Assembly (NCBI RefSeq): GCF_019237615.1
Contig: NZ_JAFAGT010000048.1
Span: forward strand, 62,001 to 126,000
Length of the DNA: 64,000 bases
From: Roseateles sp.
GTDB taxonomy: Bacteria > Pseudomonadota > Gammaproteobacteria > Burkholderiales > Burkholderiaceae_C
Reading direction: 5' to 3'
Under the pieces are notes generated by a model. The model was not told where the DNA came from, searched no databases, and saw only the letters and a program-made list of their open reading frames with translations. The position numbers were made by a program, and so were the translations under genes. Each line of letters starts with the position of its first letter. Within the stretch, counting starts at the first letter, position 1. This document shows, in pieces, positions 1-7,229 of this stretch.

Positions 1-945
1 GCAGACGGCATCGCGCAGGCGGTCGGCGGCCTGGCGGCACCAGCGGTGCAGCGCCGTGTCGCCGGGCTGCTGCAGGCGCTGTGCGAGGTCGACGGTCCAG
101 ACCTCGTGGTCGCTCACACCGATGGCCTCGGCCAGCGAATGCATGGACAGGTAGCGCTCAAGGCAGCCGCGGTTGCCGCAGTAGCAGGGCGTGCCGCCCG
201 GCATGACCGGCACATGGCCGATCTCGGTCGCGTTGCCGTCGGCGCCCGGGTATGCCGAGCGGCCGATGACCAGGGCGCCGCCCAGGCCCAGGCCCAGGTG
301 GAGGTAGAAGAAGTCGTCCAGGTGCCTGGCGACGCCGAACAGCGTCTCGCCCAGGGCGCCCGCAACGCTGTCGACGCGGTAGAAGAGGGGCAGGCCGGTG
401 GCTTCGTGGAGTTCGTCGAGGACGGACAGGTCGTGCCAGCCCTCCAGGGCCGTCGGACCGACGAAGCTGATCTCGGTATGGCCGAGCGGGCCGGGCAGGG
501 CCACGCCTATGCCCCACAGCCGCTCGTTCGACTCGCGCCGCAGCCGGGCCACCAACTGCAGCATGGCGGCCAGCATCTGCTGGCGATCGCCGGTGTCCAT
601 CTCCACCTCGCAGCGGTGGCGGATCTCGCCGACGAGGTTGACGAGCGCGGCCGACGCGCGACCGGGCTCCAGGCTGATGCCGATGGCGTTGCCGGCCTGG
701 GGATTGAGCTCGAAGGCGATGGGCGGCTGGCCCCGGGATTTGTCGACCTTCTGGCGCCTTGACACGATGAGGCCGATGGACTCCAGGTCGTTGGTGATGT
801 TGGCCACCGTCTGCGGGCTCAGCGACACCATGTCGGCGATGTCCTTGCGCGAGGCGGCGCCCTGCTGGCGGATGAAGTCCAGCACCACGCGGCGGTTGTA
901 GGGGGCGCTGGACTGTTGGGTGGCTCCTCGGCCGGTGGTTCTCAT
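1..945 (-). CDS. ROK-family transcriptional regulator (NagC/Mlc-like), truncated by the window edge
   Basis: The gene reads leftwards from an ATG at 945 and runs off the window; 315 codons are visible. Residues 15-65 form a winged helix-turn-helix of the MarR-like type that heads ROK repressors (ASRKDIADMVSLSPQTVANI). A sugar-kinase-fold body follows, with the ROK zinc motif CYCGNRGCLE at residues 254-263 preceded by EIGHV. ROK regulators sense sugars or sugar phosphates such as GlcNAc. The gene is divergent from a secreted chitosanase and a GH9 enzyme, so control of chitosan or glucosamine use is a reasonable inference. The usual ND residues of the kinase site read VDS here, consistent with a regulator rather than a kinase. 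The C-terminus is not in the window. Confidence 0.9.
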   Translation of the reverse strand, partial: MRTTGRGATQQSSAPYNRRVVLDFIRQQGAASRKDIADMVSLSPQTVANITNDLESIGLIVSRRQKVDKSRGQPPIAFELNPQAGNAIGISLEPGRASAALVNLVGEIRHRCEVEMDTGDRQQMLAAMLQLVARLRRESNERLWGIGVALPGPLGHTEISFVGPTALEGWHDLSVLDELHEATGLPLFYRVDSVAGALGETLFGVARHLDDFFYLHLGLGLGGALVIGRSAYPGADGNATEIGHVPVMPGGTPCYCGNRGCLERYLSMHSLAEAIGVSDHEVWTVDLAQRLQQPGDTALHRWCRQAADRLRDAVC

Positions 946-1061
946 GCGTGCGGATGGCGCCCTGGATGGCGCCATGATGATAGTGGGCAGGCTGCTGCCG
1001 GGTCGGTGGCCGCGCGTGGACGGCCGATGCCGGCATTGTGTCCGAGCCGCATGTCAGGGCT

Positions 1062-1126
1062 TTGAAATAAATATATATAGCCACTGGATTTAAGTATTGA
1101 CGACGCCGGGTGAGCCCTCCTACAGT
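1062..1126 (+). promoter_or_regulatory. AT-rich control region and candidate sigma-70 promoter of the chitosanase gene
   Basis: In the 242-bp gap between the divergent ROK regulator and the chitosanase gene, bases 1062-1099 are an unusually AT-rich tract (AAATAAATATATATAG and ATTTAAGTATTG) inside very GC-rich DNA. It ends in TTGACG (1097-1102), followed after 18 bp by TACAGT (1121-1126), a fair sigma-70 promoter for the plus strand. ROK repressors of the NagC type bind AT-rich sites, so the tract is a candidate operator. This is motif reading only. Confidence 0.45.
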
Positions 1127-1187
1127 CGCGCCGCTCGTGGGCACGACCCTCCCGTGGCGCCAGCCACTGACTTCTGTCGAGGCGAAC

Positions 1188-2312
1188 ATGCAATCTCCCC
1201 GTCTTTCCCGGATCGGCTCCTGCACGCTGCTGGCGTTGCTGGGCGCTTCATCGATGGCCCTGGCGGACGGCAGTGCCCGCCACGCGGAGAAGGCCACGGC
1301 CTTCGTGCGCGACGGCTGGCTGTACACGAACACAGAGACCGCCAGTGGCCAGGCCCTGGTGACGGCTGTCCAGCCGGCGGTCGCCAGCGGTGTCATCCCG
1401 GTGGGCGATGCGCGCGTCTACGGCAAGGTCTTCGACAAGAACCGCAAGCTGACGGTGGCGCAGTGGCAGGCGGTGCTCAGCATGGACGCCTACCCCGAGA
1501 ACGGCACCACCAACTATCAGGACGTCGGGCCCTGGCGCTACTGCGAGGTGGACTACGAGGCCAGTGTCGGCATCTCCGACTACCGCGGCAACACCTTCGG
1601 GCCGGTCGGCGTGACGACGGTCGGCGACTTCCCCGCCTACTTCAAGAACGCCTTCGCGCCCTATGTACTGGGCAAGATCGGCGCGACCAACGCGGACATG
1701 AAGAACTGGGGCGTGCAGGTCACCGGCGTGTCGGCCGGCAATTTCAAGGCCGACGACACGGCGCTGGACCCCTATCCGAATCTGAGCCGTGGCAACGCGA
1801 CCAAGCGCGCGGCCCTGACCAAGATCTGCAAGGCTCTGCAGTCGACCTTCGACACCCAGCAGGACCAGTATGTGATGAGCCACTACGCGCACATCAACAA
1901 CGACAAGCTGCTGCCGGTGCTCGACGCGCTCAAGGGCCTGGGCTTCACGGCTTTCGACAAATACAACCTCGTCGGGCTGGCCTTCCAGGTCCAGGTCAAC
2001 ACCGGCTCGATCGCCAGCGTCTCGTCGTTCGGCGCGGTCCGGTCGGCAGGCAACTGCGGCAGCCTGAGCGCGGAGACCTGCCTGGCCACCTATCTGACAG
2101 ACCAGTACATCCGCTGGCTCAAGTCCGCGAGCCTGGGCGACGATGCGGGCAACTGTTGGCGCGCCAGCATGGCCCTGGACATCTACAAGAAGAATCCGGC
2201 CATGGACAGCGTCGGCGTGGTCAATCAGGTCATCAACAGCAGCTACCCGAACAACAGCGGCAAATGCCCGACGTCGGGGATCAAGTGGTCCAGGAACATG
2301 GCATGGCAATGA
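1188..2312 (+). CDS. secreted chitosanase, GH46/GH80 type
   Basis: Endo-acting hydrolase of chitosan, 374 aa, with a signal peptide of about 26 residues ending MALA-DGS. I chose ATG 1188 because the signal peptide begins there; the upstream in-frame codons look non-coding. The protein contains the pattern shared by GH46/GH80 chitosanases: E104-N, 17 residues, Y123, 7 residues, D131-Y-R-G-N-T136, three residues, V140-G, five residues, D147. E104 and E124 are 20 residues apart, the same spacing as the essential Glu121/Glu141 of the GH80 chitosanase ChoA of Mitsuaria, which favours GH80. It overlaps the next gene by several bases and is divergent from a ROK regulator, suggesting an inducible chitosan-degradation operon. 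Confidence 0.88.
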   Translation: MQSPRLSRIGSCTLLALLGASSMALADGSARHAEKATAFVRDGWLYTNTETASGQALVTAVQPAVASGVIPVGDARVYGKVFDKNRKLTVAQWQAVLSMDAYPENGTTNYQDVGPWRYCEVDYEASVGISDYRGNTFGPVGVTTVGDFPAYFKNAFAPYVLGKIGATNADMKNWGVQVTGVSAGNFKADDTALDPYPNLSRGNATKRAALTKICKALQSTFDTQQDQYVMSHYAHINNDKLLPVLDALKGLGFTAFDKYNLVGLAFQVQVNTGSIASVSSFGAVRSAGNCGSLSAETCLATYLTDQYIRWLKSASLGDDAGNCWRASMALDIYKKNPAMDSVGVVNQVINSSYPNNSGKCPTSGIKWSRNMAWQ

Positions 2313-4132
2313 AGCGACATCCCATCAACAGGCGGCAGGCCGTCGGCCTGGGCGCGGCGCTGCTCTCGAGCGCCCTGCAGGCCCAGGCGCCCACGCCGGT
2401 GACGACGGTCTCGGTGCAGCTGCCGACGCAGCCGCTGCTGGTGCAGATGAACCAGGTGGCGTTGGAGCGTGCCGGCCCCAAGCGCGCCATCGTCGAGTAC
2501 ACGGGCCCGGCCCAGGCCGGGCGCTACCGCGTGCTGGCCGGCGGCCGGGTCGTCGCGCAGGGCGAGCTCAGCGCCTTGCCGGAGTTCTCTGCCTGGGGAG
2601 GCGGCAGGCGCTACTTCGAGGTGGACTTCTCCGCCTTGCAGCAGGCGGGCGTCTACCGCGTCGAGGCCACGCTGGGCGGCGCCCGCGTGCTGTCCGCGCC
2701 GGTGCGCGTGCAGGACCAGGCGCTGTTCACCACGATCGCCGACAAGACGCTGGACTACTTCCGCCGCAGCCGTCACACCGGTGCCGGCGACAAGCGCATC
2801 CGCGTCTTCGAGACCGATCGCTTCGTCAACGTCTGGGGCGGCTGGAAAGACGCCGGCGGCGACGCCGGCAAATACCTGTCCCACCTCGGCTATGCCAACT
2901 TCTTCAACCCGCAGCAGACCTCGATGGCGGCCTGGGTGCTGGCCTATACGGCGCAGACCTCCGGCGATCTCTACCGGCGCGCCGGTCTGCTCGGACGGGT
3001 CCAGGACGAGGCCTTCTGGGGTGCGGACTATCTGCACCGCATCCTCGACGCCGACGGCTATTTCTACACGACGGTGTTCGACAAATGGGGCGACGAGAAG
3101 GCCGAGCGCATGGTCGTCGGCTACGAGGGCGAGGAGGGCACCTACACCCGGCTCTACCGCTCGGCCTACCGCGCCGGCGCCGGCATGGCCATAGCATCGC
3201 TGGCCCGGGCCTCAATGCTGGCGAAGCAGTCGGGCCGGCAGGGCGAGTTCGGCGGCGCCACCTATCTGGCCGACGCGGTGCGTGCCTTCGAGCACCTGGA
3301 GCAGGTCAATGCGCAGTACACCGCCGACGGCGTCGAGAACATCATCGACGACTACACGGCGCTGATGGCCGCCGTCGAGCTGTTCCACGCCAGCGGCGAG
3401 CCGCGTTTTCTCGAGGCCTCGCGGCTGCGCGCCGGCCGCCTGATGGGCCGGCAGGGAGCCGACGGCGGCTTCATCAGCGATGGCGGCAAGCGCCCCTACT
3501 ACCATGCCGTCGAGGCTGGCCTGCCGGCGCTGAGCCTGGCCCATTACCTCGCTGTCGAGCCTCAGCAGGAGCGCCGCGACCGCGTGGCCACCGTGCTCGC
3601 CGCGGCCCTGAAGCATGAGCTGGACATCACCGGGCGCGTAGCCAACCCGTATGGCTATGCGCGCCAGGCCTTCCAGCTCGCCGGCAAGGACGGCCGCGCC
3701 GAGGGCGAGGTGATGGAGGGCTTCTTCATCCCGCACCGCAATGAGACCGGCTACTGGTGGCAGGGCGAGAGCGCCCGCTTGGCTTCTCTGAGCGCGGCCA
3801 TGGTCGTCGCCAGCCGCCAGCTGGGTGCGGCCATGCCGGTCGGCTGGGCCGGCTATGCACAGAGCCAGCTCGACTGGACCCTGGGCCGCAACCCCTATGG
3901 CATCTCCATGCTCTACGGCTTCGGCAAGCGCAACCCCCCGGCCGTGCCGTCCAGCGCTGGCGACATGTTCGCCGGCGGCATCTCCAACGGCATCACCGGC
4001 GCGGCGGACAGCGACACCGGCGCCGGGATCGCTTTCGGGCCGGGGCCGGACGACGCCCAATGGCGCTGGGTGGAGCAGTGGCTGCCGCATTCGTCCTGGA
4101 TGCTGCTGGCGGCGGTGGTGACGGCGCGCTGA
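2303..4132 (+). CDS. GH9 glycoside hydrolase with N-terminal Ig-like domain; possible exo-glucosaminidase
   Basis: About 609 aa. A twin-arginine-like leader (NRRQAVGLGAALL, residues 9-21) ends near QAQA. An Ig-like CelD_N-type domain follows at about 33-135, then a GH9 (alpha/alpha)6 domain. The catalytic aspartate motif WGGWKDAGGDAGKY lies at residues 178-191 and the C-terminal acid in EQWLPHSSW near residue 593. GH9 is mostly cellulases, but CAZy also lists exo-beta-glucosaminidases in it. Coupling to a chitosanase and a ROK regulator makes cleavage of chitosan oligomers the likelier role here; that is inference. The start is ATG 2303, seven bases after AGGA; ATG 2309 would give an ATGA overlap with the chitosanase stop. 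The active-site motif has one extra glycine compared with the usual DAGD. Confidence 0.85.
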   Translation: MAMKRHPINRRQAVGLGAALLSSALQAQAPTPVTTVSVQLPTQPLLVQMNQVALERAGPKRAIVEYTGPAQAGRYRVLAGGRVVAQGELSALPEFSAWGGGRRYFEVDFSALQQAGVYRVEATLGGARVLSAPVRVQDQALFTTIADKTLDYFRRSRHTGAGDKRIRVFETDRFVNVWGGWKDAGGDAGKYLSHLGYANFFNPQQTSMAAWVLAYTAQTSGDLYRRAGLLGRVQDEAFWGADYLHRILDADGYFYTTVFDKWGDEKAERMVVGYEGEEGTYTRLYRSAYRAGAGMAIASLARASMLAKQSGRQGEFGGATYLADAVRAFEHLEQVNAQYTADGVENIIDDYTALMAAVELFHASGEPRFLEASRLRAGRLMGRQGADGGFISDGGKRPYYHAVEAGLPALSLAHYLAVEPQQERRDRVATVLAAALKHELDITGRVANPYGYARQAFQLAGKDGRAEGEVMEGFFIPHRNETGYWWQGESARLASLSAAMVVASRQLGAAMPVGWAGYAQSQLDWTLGRNPYGISMLYGFGKRNPPAVPSSAGDMFAGGISNGITGAADSDTGAGIAFGPGPDDAQWRWVEQWLPHSSWMLLAAVVTAR

Positions 4133-4159
4133 TGTCACAAACGCGCGAGCCGTTGCGTC
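4133..4159 (+). promoter_or_regulatory. ECF41-type promoter of the sigma-factor gene
   Basis: TGTCACA (4133-4139), a 16-nt spacer and CGTC (4156-4159) match the promoter published for ECF41 sigma factors. The element starts at the base after the stop codon of the GH9 gene and lies 30 bp before the sigma-factor ATG, implying autoregulation. The same element with the same spacer precedes the next gene. Confidence 0.75.
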
Positions 4160-4189
4160 TGGCTGAGGATGCCACCCGAAACTCCCGCC

Positions 4190-5140
4190 ATGACCGACGA
4201 CCTCTCGCCCGCGGCCCGCGCCCGCCGCTTCGACTCGGACCATGCCCGCCGGCTGCGGGCGCTGGCCTACCGCATGCTCGGCTCGCGCGCCGAGGCCGAG
4301 GACATCGTGCAGGAGGCCTGGCTGCGCTGGGCCGAGGTGGACGAGGTCACGGTCGGGCAGGCGGGCGCCTTCCTTTCGCGGCTGGTGACCCACCTCTGCC
4401 TGGACCGACTGCGCTCCGCCGCCGCGCGGCGCGAGCAGTACGTGGGCGTCTGGCTGCCAGAGCCGCTGCTCGAGGACGAGTCGCTGTTTGGCTGGGCGCC
4501 CGATCCCGAGCAGCAGGCCGAGTTTGCGCAGGACCTGTCCATCGCCTTCCTGCTGGCGCTGGAGCGGCTGTCGCCGCTGGAGCGCGCGGCCTTCCTGCTG
4601 CATGACGTCTTCGACCTGGATTACGGCGAGATCGCCCGCCACCTGGACCGCGGCGAAGCCGCCTGCCGCCAGCTCGTCAGCCGTGCGCGCAAGAACGTCA
4701 AGGCCGACTACGCGCGGCGCGAGGTGGCGCGGGAGGAGGGCGAGCGTCTCGCCGAGGCCTTCATGCAGGCAGTGCGCAGCCGGGACGTGACGGGCTTGGC
4801 GCGCCTGCTGGCCGCGGACGCCGTCATGCTGGCCGACGGCGGCGGCAAGGTCAGCGCCGTGCCGCGCCCCTTGCAGGGCGGCGCGCTGATCGCGCGGACT
4901 TTCATCGGCTTTGCGCAACTGCCCACCAGCCGCGGCTGGCGCCTGCTGCCGGCCACGGTCAACGGCCTGCCGGGCCTGCTGGTCGTCGACGCCGCCGCTG
5001 GCGGCCGCCTGGTGCAGACCATTGCGCTGGCGCCAGGCAGGCAGCCGGGTCAGGTCGCTGCCGTCTACATCCAGCGCAATCCCGACAAGCTGGCCGCGCT
5101 CGAGGGCCGTGTCACAACCGGTGCGGCCGATTCGTCTTGA
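4190..5140 (+). CDS. ECF41-family RNA polymerase sigma factor with SnoaL-like C-terminal extension
   Basis: Sigma factor of about 316 aa. Sigma region 2 (LAYRMLGSRAEAEDIVQEAW) and region 4 (LSPLERAAFLLHDVFDLDYGEIA) are followed by a SnoaL/NTF2-like domain of about 110 residues that replaces the anti-sigma factor. Three motifs are diagnostic for ECF41: WLPEP in the interdomain linker, DGGGK in the SnoaL domain and NPDKL near the C-terminus. In characterised ECF41 proteins the extension modulates sigma activity. The downstream gene is a carboxymuconolactone-decarboxylase protein, one of the classical ECF41 partners. ATG 4190 is chosen because ATG 4169 would lie almost at the predicted transcription start; either is possible. 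Confidence 0.92.
   Translation: MTDDLSPAARARRFDSDHARRLRALAYRMLGSRAEAEDIVQEAWLRWAEVDEVTVGQAGAFLSRLVTHLCLDRLRSAAARREQYVGVWLPEPLLEDESLFGWAPDPEQQAEFAQDLSIAFLLALERLSPLERAAFLLHDVFDLDYGEIARHLDRGEAACRQLVSRARKNVKADYARREVAREEGERLAEAFMQAVRSRDVTGLARLLAADAVMLADGGGKVSAVPRPLQGGALIARTFIGFAQLPTSRGWRLLPATVNGLPGLLVVDAAAGGRLVQTIALAPGRQPGQVAAVYIQRNPDKLAALEGRVTTGAADSS
5110..5136 (+). promoter_or_regulatory. ECF41-type promoter of the carboxymuconolactone-decarboxylase gene
   Basis: TGTCACA (5110-5116), a 16-nt spacer and CGTC (5133-5136) lie inside the last codons of the sigma-factor gene and 50 bp before the next ATG. It is identical in hexamers and spacer length to the element at 4133-4159, so both are probably read by this sigma factor. 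Confidence 0.78.
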
Positions 5141-5185
5141 GGGTGAGGCCGGCGTTTCCGCCGGCCCGCAACTCCAAGGATCGCC

Positions 5186-5665
5186 ATGAGCACCCACCCC
5201 TCCCGCCTCGACTACTCCCGCCAGTCGCCCGAGCTCTTCAAGAAGTACCTCGACTTCGGCATGGCCTTCAAGATGGACGAGGCCCTCGCGCTGCTGGTGG
5301 ACATCCGCGCCTCGCAGCTCAACGGCTGCGCCTTCTGCCTGGACATGCACGTCAAGCAGGCCCGGATCCATGGCGAGCGCGAGTTGCGCCTGCACCATGT
5401 GGCCATCTGGCGCGAGTCCCCGCTGTTCACGCCTCGCGAGCGCGCGGCCCTGGCCTGGACCGAGGCACTGACGCGCGTCGCGCCCGAGGGCGTGTCCGAC
5501 GCGCTCTACGCCGAGGCGCGCGAGCAGTTCTCCGAGGAGGATCTGTCCACGCTGACCTGGCGCGTCGCCGCGATCAATGGCTGGAATCGCATGAACGTGG
5601 CCTTTCGCAATCCGCCTGGTTCCAAGGACAAGATGTTCGGCCTCGACAAGGCGGGGCTGACCTGA
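5186..5665 (+). CDS. carboxymuconolactone-decarboxylase / AhpD-like protein
   Basis: Small alpha-helical protein of 159 aa with the AhpD-type redox motif C-A-F-C followed by DMH (NGCAFCLDMH, residues 47-56), which in AhpD relatives acts as a thiol peroxidase or reductase centre. A clear ribosome site (AAGGA) precedes ATG 5186. It is the predicted target of the upstream ECF41 sigma factor: the CMD family is one of the three gene families (the COE genes) typically controlled by ECF41, and an ECF41 promoter lies directly upstream. The real substrate is unknown; detoxification of peroxides or electrophiles is the usual guess. Confidence 0.9.
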   Translation: MSTHPSRLDYSRQSPELFKKYLDFGMAFKMDEALALLVDIRASQLNGCAFCLDMHVKQARIHGERELRLHHVAIWRESPLFTPRERAALAWTEALTRVAPEGVSDALYAEAREQFSEEDLSTLTWRVAAINGWNRMNVAFRNPPGSKDKMFGLDKAGLT

Positions 5666-5700
5666 GGCGGTGGGCGGGGTGGCTGGCCTATGCTGGTGCC

Positions 5701-6933
5701 ATGAGACCCACCATCTTCTCCCTGCTGCTTGCCGCCCTCTTCGCCGCGCCGGTTGCTGCCCAGGACGCCGACCCCGTCGCCACCCTCGTCGACCACCTGG
5801 AGCTCGAGAGGTACAAGGCCACCATCAAGGGTCTGACGCAGTTCGGCGACCGACGCCAGGGCACGGCGCGCAACCGCGCGGCGCTGGACTGGATCGAGGC
5901 GCAGCTGAAGAGCTACGGCTGCAGTAACACCGAGCGCCTGCGCTATGACTTCACCGAGCCGGCCAAGCGCGGCCCGGTGCAGTTGCAGCCGCGGCGCGCC
6001 GGCGGCCCTGCGGCCCAGGGCGGCGGCACGCTGTTCGGCCGGCGTGCGCCCACGGGCGTCAACACCGACCCCATGGCCCAGCCCGACGAGAGGCTGCGCG
6101 CACTGAACGCGGAGCCCACGCCGCTGGGCACGTCGCCGCGCGAGAGCCTCTACTGCACCAAGGTCGGCGCCACCCGGCCCGACGAGATGTACATCGTCTC
6201 CGCCCACATGGACGGCATAGGCTTCGGCGAGGCGGCCAACGACGATGGCTCGGGCACGGCCCTGGTCATGGAGTTGGCGCGCATCTTCAGTGGCCCCGGC
6301 GTGACGACCGAGCGCTCCATCCGCTTCATCCTCTGGAACAACGAGGAGACCGGCCTGAACGGCGCCTATGCCTACGTGGCCCAGCGCCAGGACCTGCAGG
6401 GCATCGAATCGCCCAAGGGCTCGGGCCGCTACCCCGAGCCCAGATGGCTGGGCATGATCCAGCATGACATGCTGCTGTTCGACCATGGCATGCCCGTGCC
6501 CAAGCTGGACGAGGCCGGCAGGCCCGTGCTGGATGCTCGCGGCCAGCCGGTCTATACGGCGCCCAAGGAGCAGCGCGCCGAGGCCGACGTCAACATCGAG
6601 TTCCAGGCCAATGCCAAGCAGGCCGATGGCGCGGCCAAGCTGGCCTGGGCCCTGCGCGCCGCCAATGAGAAGTACGCGACCGACTACCCGGCCGCGGTGG
6701 GCAATCGCATGACCAACACCGACTCGACGCCCTTCATGGACCTCGTGCCGGCCATCTCCGTGCGCGAAAACGAGCGCGGCATGCAGATCGGCGCCGGCTG
6801 GAACCCGCACTGGCACCAACCCACCGACCTGTACTCGAGCTATTCGGACAAGGATTTCCTGCTGGGCCTCAACGCCGCGCAGACGACGCTGGCGGCTGTC
6901 GCGCAACTTGCGGGTGCGCGCATAAAACCTTGA
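5701..6933 (+). CDS. secreted zinc aminopeptidase, peptidase family M28
   Basis: 410 aa, signal peptide MRPTIFSLLLAALFAAPVAA followed by QDA. Zinc ligands typical of M28 are visible: His in SAHMDGIG, Asp in NDDGSGTA, Glu-Glu in NNEETGLNG and a late His in NPHWHQPTD. The protein therefore probably removes N-terminal residues from peptides in the periplasm or outside the cell. About 80 residues between HMDG and the upstream MRP region are proline- and arginine-rich (PVQLQPRRAGGPAAQGG) and may be a linker. It stands alone, 35 bp after the CMD gene, with no ECF41 motif of its own that I could find. Confidence 0.88.
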   Translation: MRPTIFSLLLAALFAAPVAAQDADPVATLVDHLELERYKATIKGLTQFGDRRQGTARNRAALDWIEAQLKSYGCSNTERLRYDFTEPAKRGPVQLQPRRAGGPAAQGGGTLFGRRAPTGVNTDPMAQPDERLRALNAEPTPLGTSPRESLYCTKVGATRPDEMYIVSAHMDGIGFGEAANDDGSGTALVMELARIFSGPGVTTERSIRFILWNNEETGLNGAYAYVAQRQDLQGIESPKGSGRYPEPRWLGMIQHDMLLFDHGMPVPKLDEAGRPVLDARGQPVYTAPKEQRAEADVNIEFQANAKQADGAAKLAWALRAANEKYATDYPAAVGNRMTNTDSTPFMDLVPAISVRENERGMQIGAGWNPHWHQPTDLYSSYSDKDFLLGLNAAQTTLAAVAQLAGARIKP

Positions 6934-7229
6934 GTTCGTGACGTATTTCCGCCCGCATCTGCGGGGATGCATTTCTGTTTCAACTAGATACAGTTATGTC
7001 CATCGCGTAGTTGCCAACGGCATTTCTGCGCGGACATAGATGTCGCCGAACAGGTCAAGTTCGAAGCGCACGCAGGAGGAGCATGGCTGGTGGATCTCAA
7101 TCCGTCGGCCAATAGAGGGCCCATCACCGTCGGTGGGCTCATTCAGTTTCCCTGCCGTGCGGACATCCGGTGCCGGGCGCTTCAACAGCGCCACGCCTCG
7201 TCCGTTGCGGCGCCTCGCCTGTTCGCAAC
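6934..7229. other. intergenic region before the TPP-enzyme gene
   Basis: 296 bp without a convincing gene. Two things are visible. AACTAGATACAGTT (6983-6996) is an inverted repeat (AACT-6-AGTT) that resembles sites bound by GntR/MocR-type regulators. A strong Shine-Dalgarno-like AGGAGGA (7074-7080) precedes ATG 7083, which opens only ten codons before TAG at 7113 and is in the same reading frame as the TPP-enzyme gene. A weak GC stem CCCGCA/TGCGGG near 6951-6965 has no T run. Confidence 0.3.

Noticed and set aside
1097-2302. Upstream extension of the GH9 frame through the chitosanase gene, which would give a 1011-residue protein
   Set aside because: The first 400 residues are the shifted frame of the chitosanase gene; the GH9 protein has its own leader and start at 2303/2309.
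3212-5398. A 728-codon minus-strand frame over the GH9 and sigma-factor genes
   Set aside because: Crosses several well-supported plus-strand genes and has repetitive low-complexity translation; no domain seen.
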